From Amphimedon queenslandica (taxonomy: Eukaryota > Porifera > Demospongiae > Haplosclerida > Niphatidae), in the NCBI RefSeq assembly GCF_000090795.2, contig NW_003546661.1, positions 21,778-85,777 on the forward strand: a stretch of 64,000 nt of DNA, written 5' to 3'. Of the stretch, positions 32,701 to 45,787 are shown in pieces. How positions within the stretch are numbered: position 1 is the stretch's first letter; every line of letters begins with the position of its first letter. The notes under the pieces were generated by a model, which was not told where the DNA came from, made no database searches, and saw nothing but the letters and a program-made list of their open reading frames with translations. The position numbers were made by a program, and so were the translations under genes.

Positions 32701-35700
32701 TGTACATGCATGTGAAGTAACGAAGTTGCATGCTTTCTTTTGTAGGATAACCAAACTTATTTATTTTTAATTTTCAGTTATAAGCTCTCAGTACCTATAC
32801 AGCAAATGAACAAATCCTTTTATTTTTATCAAAAAGCCTACCACTTGTGAGTATAGTATAGCATCATGTCTATACAGTATCCAGAAATCGGAAAAGAGGA
32901 GTGCTGAGGCGCGCGAAGCGCGCTTTGATTTTTGGCCACATCTCTTTTTACAGCGATAAAACGGCGTTTTATTTCATTTTTATGAATTATGGGTGTGGTC
33001 AAGATAATTTCAAGCATACTGGTACTTCTTACGACTTCTGATCTCTCCTTAAAGCACTGGAAACTGCTGAAATCATGATCAGGGGGCTAGATAACTTTGT
33101 TAAGAGGCTTGGTAGTGATGCAAGAGTTCAGGATTTGAGTAATCTTTTTCTGAGCCCAGCCATGAGGGGGGTGCTCAAGCCCCCTCAGCCCCCCCTTGGA
33201 TACACTAGTGAGTGTAGTATCAGATGAATTGATAGCTGTTTCTTGCATCTCTTTTATGAAGAATATGTGTGCTACATGTAAAATAGCTGTGAAACAAAGA
33301 CTACATGTATATTGCATCAATTTCCAAATAGTGATACTAGAAGTAATGTAGAACATTAAGGGGCGAGCCTAAGCTAGCAAAGCAATCATAGCACAGGATC
33401 TATCCATCTATGATCTACTCCTGATGATTTCAAAGCATGCATCATGATTTAGGCATAGCAAGCATGCATGTACATGATGAAAGCTAAAGATGATAAAATC
33501 ACTTTAGATCATTTTATTTAACTTTTAGTCTTCTAGTTTAACATACACATTTCTTGCCTAAAAATGTCTGTAAAGATGCTTTACTTAGCTTTAGATATAA
33601 TATTATCCAATGTTAAGGTGACTGAGAAAAAGCTTGATTGACTTTCACAGTTTTAATAGCAATTGCATCAATAAAGACGAGCTTCATAGGTTATTAATTG
33701 AATTTAAAACCTTCTATAGCTGCTGGAGAAGTCTTTGGACGGTGTATCTGCCTTATATTGCTGCTAGAAAGCTCATGAATTCTTCCAGTGTGTTGGTTGC
33801 CATTTTTATTTTACTGTGACCGCTCCCACTTTTAATGAAAAATTGAAAAATGACTTTATATTGCATTGGTAATGCATATATACATGTAGTATCTATCTAC
33901 CGTATTAGAACTACGCATAAATAAGGGTGACGTATGAGGACCTACAGACAGACAGACAGATGGGGGGGCGTGACTGAGAGTCTAGCTAGAGTGGGGCGAG
34001 CTCAGGCTCGTCCCAATTATTGATCTAAAATAAATCACTTTCTTTGTCCTGACCATTTATCTTTATAGTACTTTCAATACACAATGTAGCTTGTAAACTC
34101 ATTACTGTATTGTGGTAGTTGGACTTACCCCTGTTCAAAGTGGCTGCCACAACTTCTCAGCTTTGCTAGACTGATAAACCAAGAGTCCATTATGTACTCA
34201 TTGTAAAACAAGGTCCTTTTTTACCAGACTTGTTGGAGGACCAAAGCACCTAATTGGCACCACTATATACATTGTACATGCATGTACATGTTGATTGTCT
34301 CTAAACCTTCTCTAAGAGGAAAGTAAAAAAACTCGGCAAAGCATCCAGCTTCTTCAGTCAACTTTCTTTCATCTCCTGTCAATCCAATTGCCCATGTGTG
34401 TCTCAGGCTGATTATGAACTGACAACAGGAACAACAAGAATACAGGATTGCACGGAAAGGTGGATGCTCTCACTGATTTTTTAATTTCAACAAGGATTCG
34501 TGTCAAGACATAAAATGTAAATTAAATTATACTTCAGTTCAGTTTTACTAGTTAGGAATGTAGCATCACTATTTACATCTTAATTCGTAGTGCATATGTT
34601 TCACTCCTTAGTTCCCTCTCATAATATAAGACCTTTTCACACTGGCAAAAGTAATGCGCATGCATTGATCTACATTAATAGTGTTCATACTAGTGTTTTC
34701 AAATTGATGCGGAACATTCTCTCACATTACCTTCAGAGGTGGATTGATGTGAAGTGATGCAGTGTGAACAATGTCAACCAAATCAACCAATGGCAACAAA
34801 AGCCCTTTATAACTGTGCTGGACTGAAAAGGCCTGTAAAGGTAGTTTGTGTAGCAATCAACATGTGCCACAATGGGCAATAATTTTTAATCTGACAGTCT
34901 CCAGAGGCCATTTCCTTGAGAAGAAATACTTTTGGTGGACAATCAAATTACTGTCACTCCTTCCTATTTAACTGAGCAATTGTATTGTACTACAAATTTG
35001 CATGTACTTTTTGTAGTAAAACTCAGCTGAATCCTCGCAGTCAATTTAAATTCTCCTTTCATGTGCTCTGGCAGAACATGGACATGTACATGTACATTTT
35101 AAGCTGCTGGAATAATAGCACGGGAACAAAGAATAAGTTGATGAAGGAGCATTTAGAGACAAACGTTTCACTCAATACGATGAAATGTATCTCACATTGC
35201 ATCTGATGTTCATGTACATGTACGTTTTGATTCTTTTTTAAATCTTTGATATTTGTACCCTTCTTTTTTTTATTTTCTTATTATTAACTTAGTCATAAGC
35301 ACACCTTTTTGGTGACGTTTCATTTTAATCATCTTGGTAAAAATTGGTTTGGACTTGTGATGTACGTGCCACTTGTTTCATTATCATATCCTAATTTGTA
35401 CTTGCCTGTTAGCTTGAGTTCTTCCTTTTTATGATCTGTTTTACTCAGGTGCAATTAATATTTCCCTTCAGATGATGTAGTGATCGTGCATATTAGATCA
35501 TGCCCCAGGATGTCACAATCAGTTAATTTGCTGAAACCTTTTTAAGCTGCTTTATCAACATGTCACTCACATTTTATTGATCGTATTGCGACAATGTATT
35601 CATTTAGGCTGGTTTTACTAACAATTAAAGACAGTGTCATGTAATGTTTGCCCCTGCCACAATTTACTGAAAGAATTAAGACTTTGATACTGTATGTTCT

Positions 35701-38700
35701 AACCTTTCTCATTCGAATGGCTGCAGTAGTGTCATGTTGTGCTGCACCAGTATTTTCATATTGTCCTCCTTAATCTCAAGAAGACAGGCAGTGCAATAGG
35801 CACTCAAATATCTTATAAACACAGGTACAATTTTTGTTCCAGCTTTCCCTAAGTACCTCAGGAAAGGGATGAAAGGAAGTGTGTGGCATCCTTACAAAGT
35901 GTGGCATTAAGTGATTACTGATTACTAAAACATTAAAGAGCTCAGCTCCCATCTACATGTATTAAGTGACTATTAAGTGATTACTTGATTTACTAGCCAT
36001 GTTCCTGGTTTTGTATCAAGAGCATGCAGGTAATGCAAATACTTAGTTATTCCTCTAAACACAAATTACATGTACCAGCTAATACAAAGAATATTAAGTG
36101 ATTGCTTTATTTAGCAGCCATGTTTGCTGAAAGTGACTGAGTACACTACATGTATATGCAACTACTGGCATTATAGTCTGTGTATGTGCTTGTTTTAAAA
36201 GCAACCTTTGGTGTTCTGCAGGATTTATGTATGTGACTATATACTATACATGTAGTTACTGTAAGATCAAAGAGACCGCTGGGTATGATATAAGCAAGGT
36301 TCTATCTAGGAATTTTTGTTTGGGGCGGAGCCCAGAGCAATTGACAGGGGTGGGGGAGGTTGTGTACATACACCTACATGTATGTGCATACAGTACATGC
36401 ATGCGATTACAGAAGTACACAGGGAAAACTAGAGTTTGTGGGAAGCTTCACCCCTGCCCCCACTTGATAGAACCCCAATAAGCCAGATCAACCTATAATA
36501 ACCACAGCTAGTTGACAATTATTCATTAGGTCTAATACCGGTATGAAGATAGTGAGATTCATTGGGTATGTATCAGTTTACCTACAATATACATGTATAT
36601 AATCATCTTAACCCACTCTGTCTCTTCCTTTACACGTTCTAATGGCACATGCAGTTTATACATAACACGCATAAATATCTTCTTAGTATGTATCAGCAAT
36701 ATAGGACCCTTGCCTGTCAGTATCTACCCTAGGCTTCACCTCACACAGATATTTCTGAGCTTGGACTGATGCACTCCTCAAAGCCATGTCATGTATATTA
36801 TTAAGTAAACTATACTCATGAATGATTCCCTTTCATGTATACCTCACTAATTAATGACGACTTGCAATTTTGTAAATCCTGCTGGAGGGAAGCCATAATT
36901 TGAGCATGAACTTTTATATGTAAAGTGAGAATAAATGATGGAATGAGAATATAGCAAGTAGCTACTAACAGTTTATGTAGCAATCAGTTATGATTGATAT
37001 TAACAGCACAATTACTAAAATTGTGCTCATGGCCATTTTTACTTTCTTTAATTCCTTGTCAGTTTCATCTGAGACTGCAGGTCTTTCCCTACTCAGCTTT
37101 AGCTGCTGGCTTGAGCTGACAATCATCTCTGTCTGCTCTTTTCTGTATTTTGTTACTCAGATTTATAGTCTCCTTTGTAGTTTGTTACTCAGATCTAGTT
37201 GTTGGCTGTGACTAAGGTCTTTGTAGGCCCATACATTTCCAACACTTCTATGCCCTCTAGTAGGCCTAAGCTTATTTTCTTTTGCTCCTTCCTGGAGCAA
37301 TTTTGTGACACAGGTCCTCCTTAATGAATGGTTTCTATAATCCCCTTCACCTCCTACTTTCTCAGGCAGCTTCTGAACCATTTTGCTTAGTGTATTAATT
37401 GTGTCCAAGAGGCCTAGTTTCATACCAGCATGAAGGAGTTGGTTTCTGCAATGGTTGTGAGTAAAATATGTCATTTGGTGGAATTAACAAGTTCACATCT
37501 GTATTTCCAATTGTTTCAGATCCTTATAGCTTGATCCAGACCCTTCTTGAACGTGATGCATGACTCTTGAGTCTTGACTTTTTTCAAAACTTCTCAGTCA
37601 GTTACTGGTGCAGCAAAGCAACTCACTGCCAACGGCAAATTCACATCTATGCTAGAATTTATGGTCTGCATGTCAGCTGACAAAGTGTCTTCATTGTAGT
37701 CATCTTTCTCTTCTGAGCTATAGGTATCCTTTCTATGATTGCCAGCATCGTCATCACCACAAGTATGGTCTGCAGCATCATGGTCACCTCAATGCAATGG
37801 GTCATTATTATCTAGTCTAGTAAGATATTATCTTTTGACATGTTGCTAAAGAAAGCAGCCAGTTAGTCTTTCTCAGTCAGGTCATACTTGATCTCATCTG
37901 CTAAACTTTCTTTTGCCATCTCGATGATCTTGATAATGTTTCCTGCATGGTAGGAAGCATAGGGAGGCGCATTGCAGCTTTGTAATGCAGGAGGCTCCGC
38001 CAGATTACATAACCTCACTTTACAGGGCCCGACTGAATCAGGCCACATGGCTTATGAAAGGATTACGAAATCTTAAACCCTTGGGCTTCCTCATGGTCAA
38101 AATTTTGTTAGCCCTAGTCGGTGTTAAATCTACTTTTGTATGTTTTTTTATGTAAAACCGGTGCATACATATGTACCTGACACTCCAGAAAGTATCAGAT
38201 ATTTCCCTACCTTTGTCCTTTACTTCATAATAGTATTGTCCCGAAATGTTTGACGTAAATGTATCCCACAGGATTCACTTCCCTAAGTTCTCTTAATGAA
38301 GAGAATTAGTCTGTGCTTGTAAACCAGGCATATTTGTAATGATACCTACATCTATTGTGTAGATCTGAATAAAATGTGAACTTCCTGCTAAGCAAATGCA
38401 ACCTCTTCTGTGGTTCTCTGCTTGTGAAATTTTATGATGATGATGATAATTGTAAATTTTTTATGCCTTTGTAAAAATATTTTAATGATCTACATTTTAT
38501 TCTCACTATAGCTGTACCACTCTGGTTGGAATATGTGCAATTTGCAGTAGATAATATGTCCAATGATTTTGAATATCCTCGAGCAATATATGAAAAAGCC
38601 ATTGTAGCAGTTGGATTGCATACCAGTGAAGTAAGTGCACACTTGTACATACCTTTTGATAAAAGGGAGTGGAGTATAGTATTTTATATTCCCTGTAGTG

Positions 38701-41700
38701 GCATATCATGCATTATAGTGTAGTGTGCATGCACATACAGTGTACATGTATATCTATAATTTCAATTGAATTAATTGATTTTCAACCTGGTACTTTGCTA
38801 TCATTGTCCTTTTAATTAAGTCTCTGTGAAATATTGAGCTGTTTTAATTACTGGAACATAAAAATTACTAGTAGTATACCTGTAGTTGTATTAGAAGCTG
38901 TTGTATTGATGTATCAATTATAATTCATGAATCAAATTATTATTAATTGTAATTTTACTGATAAATAGAATTAAAATTTAAAACTTAATGAAAATTCAGT
39001 TGCTGTAGTGATTTTATTTATATTACGAAATACATGTACATACATGTATATATGTATGCAGTATGATTTGGAGGACTCACTTTCAATTGGTAGCAATAAA
39101 GTAGCATTGTTTTTAGGGAACTTTGATGTGGAATTCATATAGAGAGTTTGAGAATGCTATTTTTGTGTCACTGAAAGTTAGTGTGTCTTTGTGTCTATCA
39201 AATGATTTTATGACTTTTAAATAACTTCTAGGAAGTTCAAGATAGCAATCCTAATGATACTGACATTGCTAGCCAAGTGTAAGAACCTCAATATGCCGTT
39301 TTGTCATTCATTTTTCTGTTAGTGAAATTCAATATGAAAGAATTATCAAATTGTTTAAGAGGCAGCTCTCTATTCCATTAATTGGTAAGTTGTAAATATT
39401 GGCAATATTCAAAGTTGCATACTCTTTTAGGACATGAACAAGCATTCATAGATTATCAAGCGTTTCTCAATTTGGATCTTACTGAAGACTCTTTACCTAG
39501 TTATATTCTAGCTACTAAAAGATTAGAGCCTATGCTGCTTTTTGAGCAACAACTGGTACACACTAAGATTTATTATCAAATGTAGCAACAATTTTGTTTG
39601 TGCATAATAGTCAATGCAGGCAAATGAAGAAACATATCAAAACTATGTTAAATTTTTGTTGGAACAGAAAGAAGATTCTACTGTGATTGATATTTTGTAT
39701 CAGAGAGCTATTGCTACATTTCCCCTTAGCACTGATTTGTGGACGCAGTATCTAAGCTTTTTAGTAAATTTTACAGTAATTCTCTTGAATTTAATCACTT
39801 CTATTTAGAGTAGTAACTTTTCAAGTGTTAAACTCGTACTACTAAAGGGTCATGAACAGGCTGTCAGAAATTGCCCATGGATGCCTGAATTTTGGATTTC
39901 ATATTGCCAAACACTGGAAAGACTACTTGAACCTCATGATAAAATAATTAGTGAGTCTATTTTTTAAACCAAAAATATTTTATAGAATTGAAAATGAAAT
40001 AGCTACTTTTGAGAGGGCTCTTTCTGACAATTACACTGAAGGAAATAGTTATTTTCATGTATGGAGAGCTTATTGCGATTATTTTCATAGAAAAGCTTCC
40101 AGAAAAACCTCAGGTAATATATAGGTATACTACTAAATTACTTATGAATTGATTATTTAGGTGAAGCTGAGCTTGAAGACTTAAGAGCTTTATTTTGTAG
40201 AGCTAGAATCTTTCTGAAAACAAGTGAAACAAGTTCCACAACTTTATTATTGTATTGTACATTGCAATAGATTTTCCTAAAATTACTGATTTTATTGACT
40301 CTCTTAATTGCTACGAAGCAAGTGTGGAAGCACGTTTTTATGATAGCATAAGTAAAGCAAGGACTTTATGGAATGATGTAATGACTCGTCATGGAAACCA
40401 GTGTGAATACTGGCTCCAATACATTGAGTTAGAAAGGTACAATGTTTAAATTTTGCACTTACATACATAGTGTCTAAAAGCATTAAATTTCTTCAATTGA
40501 TGTATGTACAGTACTTCTAGATATACAACATTATGAAAATTAGTAGTGTTTTTTACCTTAAAGTGAACAAAAATTAAAGCAGTACACAAATTTTTTAAGT
40601 GTTCTTATCTAAAAAATTGTTTTAAGTTGCTGTCTCAGAAAAATCAATCTGAATTGTTATATTGCCTTTAAGCATTACTACTTAGCCTGTCATTGCACTT
40701 GCTCAGTTAAGAAGATGTACATGTACATGTAACTTTGCAAAAACTTCATTCAAATTAATTTCATTTCAATCATGTGCACCTACATGTACATGTACTTATA
40801 CATTTGCTCATTCATTCATATCAAACTATTTGGCTTCCATTAATTTTATTAATGCAGAAATTTTGGAGAGTTATCCAACTGTCGTAAGTTGTTCTTTATG
40901 TCTATTAATTCTGTAAATGATGACCCTGATAAAATATGTTCTTCATTCTTACAATTTGAAAGAGAGCAAGGTAAAATGTTTTTTTATAATTTTTGTTTTG
41001 AAAACACTTCATAGGAACACTGGAATCATATCTGGTAGCAGCTAAGAAGTGTTCTGCTCAACTAGATCGGATTAAAGAAAGAAGACAAAAGGTTTGTGTT
41101 TGTATGCACATGTACAATGTACATAATACTACATATATACATTCATTTGGTAGTATGTTGTATCTTGTACATGTATATGCAATTTTTAGGCTTCGGAAAA
41201 AACTGTAAACAAAAGGCAACAGAAGTATTCCAAAACAGGTACATGTACCAAATATTGTTTATAGTTAACCATATAGCACGTTTATTTTGCAAGTTAAAAA
41301 ATAATGAGTATTGCTTTAGATTAAAGTAGCTTCAGAATAATTTTGCAAAGAAATGTTCTAGGTAACAGGGTGCGGTCACTGATATGCAGACACCCTTGAT
41401 TCAATGCCTAGCTGGAGCTGGCATGTTGTTGTACATTGTACTTAAAGATTACCTCAAGGTTGCTTAGTTGCTTCGTTGCCTATAGGTACAAATTTAATGC
41501 CGTATGTCATCTCAATTAGAGCAGAAAAGTAGCATACACAGCAAAAAATAAAAAAACAATTAGCATTAAAATGATTAAATCTTATTATGCTAGTAAAATA
41601 GAGTCTGGGTCAAGTTCAAAAATTAGGCCTCACTGTGTACATGGGTATGACACTAAGAGAGAAAATTGTAAATGGTAATTGATGATCATCATCAAATGCT

Positions 41701-44593
41701 GCACCCCTCAATTTCTACAGACTATAGCTAGTGTGAAGCACCCAACTGAAAATTTCTAATTGTTTTGTGGCTCATACCACTGAACCTTAATTAGTAAGTA
41801 CCCATAAATACATGTATGTACATGTAGCTTTCAAGGCAGCATTTTTTTATTGAAGTTGTTTAAGTTGTTAGCAATATCTAAGTTGATTGTTTAGGCCCTT
41901 TAAGTTTGTTAGCAACATCTTGCAACAATTTATGATACTTGACAAACTAATAGTGCATGCCCTGGAAGCCCACTATCTCAACTAATAGTAGTCAGTGTGC
42001 TACATTGAACACAATATATTATGTGCATGTACATGTACATTAACTATGAGTATGAGAATTAAATTTTTACAAAAATTGCTGTAATAGATTTATTTGTATT
42101 AGTACTTTTAGTTTATTCAGTGGTCTAATATTGATCACAATAACATGTTATTTCTGATTTTCATTAATGAAATTCAATGGATTATCAAAAAGGCAATACA
42201 GCTATTTCAGTTAACACTGTTCAAATATAGCATAACATTGTTCAAATTATAACTGGAGTGTAATATAGGCTGATTGACTTTATTCTAATAATTGTACTAA
42301 AATTTTAAATCATGCTTGTGCAATAAATATTATTATTACTAGGCGAATGTAAAACATTGAGGGGCGAGCAAAACGATTAACATTTCCATTAGCAATATAC
42401 AATGTTTATATAGACAATGATGTAGTGGCTATTAAATGTGGAATGTCAGTGTCAATACACTAATGCAGAATTTGCAAGCATGGAAGGAATTTCATAGCTT
42501 CTAGCTTTGAGTGAAGAATTTCTGCAGTTATATAGATCTAGGATGGAAGATGGTTGGTCTCAGAAGCCAGAAGGAGACTCCATTTGTTGTCTTTGGGTGC
42601 AACAAGACCATCTCTAGCATTTCTGTTGGACCTCCTCGCTCTTTTTTCCTCCTCATGCTCATTACAAAGAAGTCGACAAGCTTCATGAGCATCTTCTTGT
42701 GAATTACTCATGCTTTAAGCTTCAGCTTCTCTTGTTTTTGAATACTCTTGTCTCTTGAACTCCTGTTGTCCAGTAATTACTGAAGTTGCTCTTTGTTTTT
42801 GCACGTACCGGTACCGTAGTTATCAAAATTATCATTTTAAAATGTGTGATTATTAATTTTTATAGACGCATAAATAGAGGTGTCGTACATGTACAAACAA
42901 ACAGACAGACATACTCGACTCGACTATGTGGGGCTCGCTTTTGCTCGCCCCAATTATTACTATTATTATTATTGTTATTATTGTTGTTTTGTTGTTATTA
43001 TTATCACTTTTTAATATTATGTGAAGAGCATCGACAAACCATGTATCCAAAAGAAAATACAGAGAGAGACAGAAGTGCTAAAAGAAGAAAAATGGAAGTT
43101 CCATCATATGTTTTTTTTACTGAGGAAAGTAGCAGCAAAACTAAATGTTCAACTGGAGCTACAGGTAAATGTTATCATTTTACATGTAAGTAATTTTATT
43201 TGAAGTTTTAGTCACAGAAATTAAACCTCATGCAATGAGTAAGAAGAAGATTGATTCAAAGAAACTTGAAGTTAATGAGGAAAATACAATTTTTGTGAGC
43301 AATTTAGCTTCTGATACCGATGAAGATCAACTTCATAAGTTATTTTCACAAGTACATCCATCATTTTTTATTTTACTTTTTCTCAGTGTGGTCAGGTTGC
43401 TGATGTACGTTTGATTAAAAAATTTGGAGGTAAATTCGGAACTAACGTTTACGCTTACGTTGAATTTACTACAAGTGAGCCTACTGTGGAGGCTCTAAAA
43501 TTAGACCATACAGTGCTCAATAGCCGTGCTATTTATGTGTCCTCTTGCAATGCTGATAGGCAAAATAAGGTATTTTATTTCACTTTCTACTGTATTTATT
43601 GTAATTGTTTTAGTATAATAACAAGGCTACGGTTTTTGTTACCAATGTTGCTCATGATCTTTCTGAAAGGGATTTAGAAGATATCTTTAAAGAAGTAACT
43701 TGAGTAGTAGTTTGTATGAACACTGTTGTTGGTTAGGTTGATCAGGTGAAAGCTGTTAGACTGGTACGAAATAAAAAAGGACGATCTAAAGGATTTGCTT
43801 ACATTGAGTATGACACAGAGGTACAGATCATAATGTTTTTTCTGTCACTTTTCAAATAACACTAGTCATCAGCTAGGGCAGCTGTTTTTCAGTTAAATGA
43901 CAGGGAGATGGCAGGAAAGAATATTAAGGTGGCTATATCCAAACCTCCAGCTAGCAAGGAACTACCAGTTGCTCAAAAGAAGGATCCTTTTACAAGGGAT
44001 GTTCACATGAAAGAGACTAATCTCCCCAAAGCATCACCAAGGTTTGTAGGCTTGGCACTATGAATGTATTAATAGGAAGGGGCATGACAAAACCAATGCA
44101 TCAATTACATGTGTACATGTAGCAGGAAATTTCATGTTGCTTACTTCATACAAATTTGCTTCTTAGAATCAATTACTTATGTGACAAAACATTTTATCCT
44201 ACTACATGTACAAGACCATGCATACAGTATGAAATTCAATGGGGCATTTAATTTCATGCATTTAATGGTAATTTTGAATCCATGACGATACTTAAAAACT
44301 CACTGTGAATGCACAGCATCTTATGTACTAAATGCATGTTGCACTTGCATGCAATAACACATTTTATCTCCTCAAATTTAATCTTTAATTTCATGCCCAT
44401 TCAGTATATTTATAACACATACAGTAAATCCTTGAGTACTTTAAAATGTTATGTTTTTTACAATACTTTTTCGTTATGTAGGAGAGCACTCACATTAGAT
44501 GCAGCAAAATCAGCCACTACTTCATCAGACTCTGACATTGCTGTTACAAAGAAAAGTAATGACGAATTTAGGCAAATGTTCTTAAAACATTAA
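29709..44593 (+). CDS. SART3: SART3, U4/U6 snRNP recycling factor
   Basis: Twenty-three exons join in phase to 829 residues: 29709-29792, 31840-31966, 32420-32506, 38512-38630, 39117-39176, 39232-39278, 39323-39384, 39431-39555, 39620-39763, 39809-39950, 40003-40113, 40161-40223, 40271-40436, 40858-40970, 41015-41091, 41190-41238, 43027-43164, 43212-43351, 43387-43569, 43614-43694, 43737-43820, 43866-44041, 44482-44593. Exons 2-14 encode HAT repeats (LWLEWIQDE, LWLEYVQFA, NCPWMPEFWISY, EYWLQYIELER). Exons 17-18 hold a basic nuclear signal (SAKRRKM). Two RRMs follow (NTIFVSNLA; ATVFVTNVA with KGFAYIEY). The end, SNDEFRQMFLKH, is the conserved LSm-binding tail. Known role: reannealing U4 and U6 snRNA and recruiting USP15/USP4. 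Exon 1 is assigned from position and phase. Shorter than human (963), mainly in the acidic N-terminus and linker. Confidence 0.93.
30030..31151. mobile_element. Element with TATAGACCCTTTRCATTAGG ends in SART3 intron 1
   Basis: Roughly 70-bp inverted ends (TATAGACCCTTTACATTAGG; the right end is its reverse complement with few changes, continuing to CCATCTTGGTATACC). It appears to contain a nested member of the GGGGCGAGCC family at about 30385-31013. Includes a (TGA)n tract near 30477. Confidence 0.78.
32877..33203 (+). mobile_element. MITE with GCGCGAAGCGCGC core (copy A)
   Basis: About 330 bp from GTATCCAGAAATCGG to CCCCTTGGATAC, matching 57964-58291 in inverse orientation. Contains the palindrome GCGCGCGAAGCGCGC and the string ATCATGATCAGGGGGCTAGA in both copies. 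Confidence 0.8.
33336..34023 (+). mobile_element. GGGGCGAGCC-family element
   Basis: One end is ATGTAGAACATTAAGGGGCG, the other GGGGCGAGCTCAGGCTCGTC...CCAATTATT. Inside are ACGCATAAATAAGGGTGACG and (ACAG)n, as in the copies at 30385 and 42342. Confidence 0.75.
34024..37162. other. Middle of the 6-kb SART3 intron 3, no gene recognised
   Basis: No conserved open frame. Contains scattered TACATG words and repeated TTAAGTGATTAC motifs near 35910-36110. Presumably decayed transposons. Confidence 0.4.
37163..37474 (-). pseudogene. Crypton/DUF3504-type tyrosine recombinase fragment
   Basis: A 103-codon minus-strand frame carries NHSLRRTCVTKLLQEG, then RGHRSVGNVWAYK and HSQQ, the order H-x-x-R ... 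GHRS ... Y of the DUF3504 (Crypton-derived) recombinases. No complete N-terminal part was found, and it lies antisense inside SART3 intron 3, so I call it a remnant. Confidence 0.72.
42342..42957 (+). mobile_element. GGGGCGAGCC-family element in SART3 intron 16
   Basis: Ends GCGAATGTAAAACATTGAGG and GGGGCTCGCTTTTGCTCGCC. Contains the ACGCATAAATAGAGGTG and (ACAG)n landmarks. Followed by an (ATT)n tract to about 43010. Confidence 0.75.
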
Positions 44594-44639
44594 AAACAAC
44601 AATAATTAGGTATTACTTTTAAATTGTAATTATTATCAA

Positions 44640-44670
44640 AATAAACAACGTTGATGCTAATAGTTTTATT
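44640..44670. terminator. Opposed poly(A) signals of SART3 and TRDMT1
   Basis: AATAAA on + at 44640-44645, 47 bp past the SART3 stop. AATAAA on - at 44670-44665, overlapping the TRDMT1 TAA. Cleavage 10-30 bp past each signal would make the two transcripts end in each other's 3' region. Confidence 0.6.
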
Positions 44671-45787
44671 GACTGCACAAGTAACAGAGGAGTGTTGCTA
44701 CAACAAAAACATTCACACTATTGCCTAGTAACTTGTAGCACTGTTTATTTGACACACTTGTGGGAAAAGTATGACTTGCTGGAAATGACATTAATTTCGC
44801 CACCTCTTGAGGAGTAAAGTAACGGAGTTTCAGTTCTTTTAAGGATTTGATGCCGTCACAATTATTCTTCTGCTCTGCATAACATTGGTACGCTAGAGCT
44901 AGATCTACAGAGCAGTCATGATGTAGCACAGAGCCAGTACCAACTGCATAATGATAATATCCTCGAGTAAAACAACAAGATGAATGAGATTTTGCTGACA
45001 CTATGTCTAATCCTTGTGCATATTTTTCTAGAATTCTATCAGGGACTAAAAATTGTTGTACATCTATTTCTGATAGATCATCCAAGTAACTTGAAATGTC
45101 ACACTTTAGATGTATGTCATGAAAACTGGTTGGAATGTAATATTTCAAATGCTCTACAGTGTCTTGTAATGGAGCTGCTTTAAAATTTCGTGGCGAAAGC
45201 CTGGCAAGAAGGTAATACCGCAGTCTTGAATTGGGAATACCAAACTGCTTTGGTGAAATTAAGTATTCTTGAAATGTATATCCCAGTTCCTTCAGGACAT
45301 GTACAAAGTGTCCTCTTGTCCTTGACAACTCGAATCCCTTAACATTTTCCATCATGATATATTGAGGCGGCTTTTGCATTGCACTTAAGATACCCATTAA
45401 ATGGAAAAAACTATCAGTCCTATAATCAATGTCATCTTCATTTTTCCCTTGCCGAGTAAAAGGTTGACAGGGCGGAGAGAGTGTAAACAAATTAGCTAAG
45501 AATGAATCTAGCTCTTGTGCGCTTAAACCTAAAATATTTCTCTGAAGTACTTTGGTATTTGGAAAGTTGTGCTTGTAAACCTGATTAGCAGTAGTGTTGA
45601 TGTCAACGGCTGCTAATATCTTCAAATTCAGTCCAGTTTCCCGAATGGCATAATGCCACCCTCCTATTCCAGAGTAAAACTCGACGACTCCTAGTGATTT
45701 GGAAGGGAGTGGCTCTTCAGGATCTGTCTTAGATTGCATCTTTTTGACAACTATTTCCTCTATTATTTCCGAGATTATTTCTGCCAT
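44666..45787 (-). CDS. TRDMT1: TRDMT1/DNMT2, tRNA cytosine-5 methyltransferase
   Basis: Intronless, 373 codons (human 391). Methylates C38 of tRNA-Asp and a few other tRNAs using S-adenosylmethionine. Motifs in order: I, FYSGIGGWHYA near 35; IV, SPPCQPFTRQGK near 105, with the catalytic Cys of PPC; VI, MENVKGFE near 147; VIII, PNSRLRYYLLA; the DNMT2-specific CFTRGYYHYA near 288; and IX/X, RYFTPQEVAKLMSFP and YKLLGNSVNVFVVATLL at the end. The CFT motif separates it from DNMT1 and DNMT3. The lack of introns contrasts with the multi-exon neighbours and could reflect old retroposition, although it lies in a shared-promoter arrangement. The first 20 residues (MAEIISEIIEEIVVKKM) are not conserved. 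Confidence 0.95.
   Translation of the reverse strand: MAEIISEIIEEIVVKKMQSKTDPEEPLPSKSLGVVEFYSGIGGWHYAIRETGLNLKILAAVDINTTANQVYKHNFPNTKVLQRNILGLSAQELDSFLANLFTLSPPCQPFTRQGKNEDDIDYRTDSFFHLMGILSAMQKPPQYIMMENVKGFELSRTRGHFVHVLKELGYTFQEYLISPKQFGIPNSRLRYYLLARLSPRNFKAAPLQDTVEHLKYYIPTSFHDIHLKCDISSYLDDLSEIDVQQFLVPDRILEKYAQGLDIVSAKSHSSCCFTRGYYHYAVGTGSVLHHDCSVDLALAYQCYAEQKNNCDGIKSLKELKLRYFTPQEVAKLMSFPASHTFPTSVSNKQCYKLLGNSVNVFVVATLLCYLCSQ

Noticed and set aside
37863-38048. 61-codon minus frame as the N-terminal part of the Crypton recombinase
   Set aside because: It lies upstream on the same strand but shows no recombinase motif, and stops intervene.
39985-40003. Earlier acceptor for SART3 exon 11 (frame starting IENEIATFERAL)
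   Set aside because: It does not fit phase with the GTGAGT donor of exon 10. Using the AG at 40002 keeps phase and aligns without a gap to the HAT repeat (HDKIITTFERAL).
42786-43193. 135-codon frame reading into SART3 exon 17 from the left
   Set aside because: The left part is translation of an ATT-rich tract and a repeat element. The exon acceptor at 43026 in phase with exon 16 explains the conserved part.
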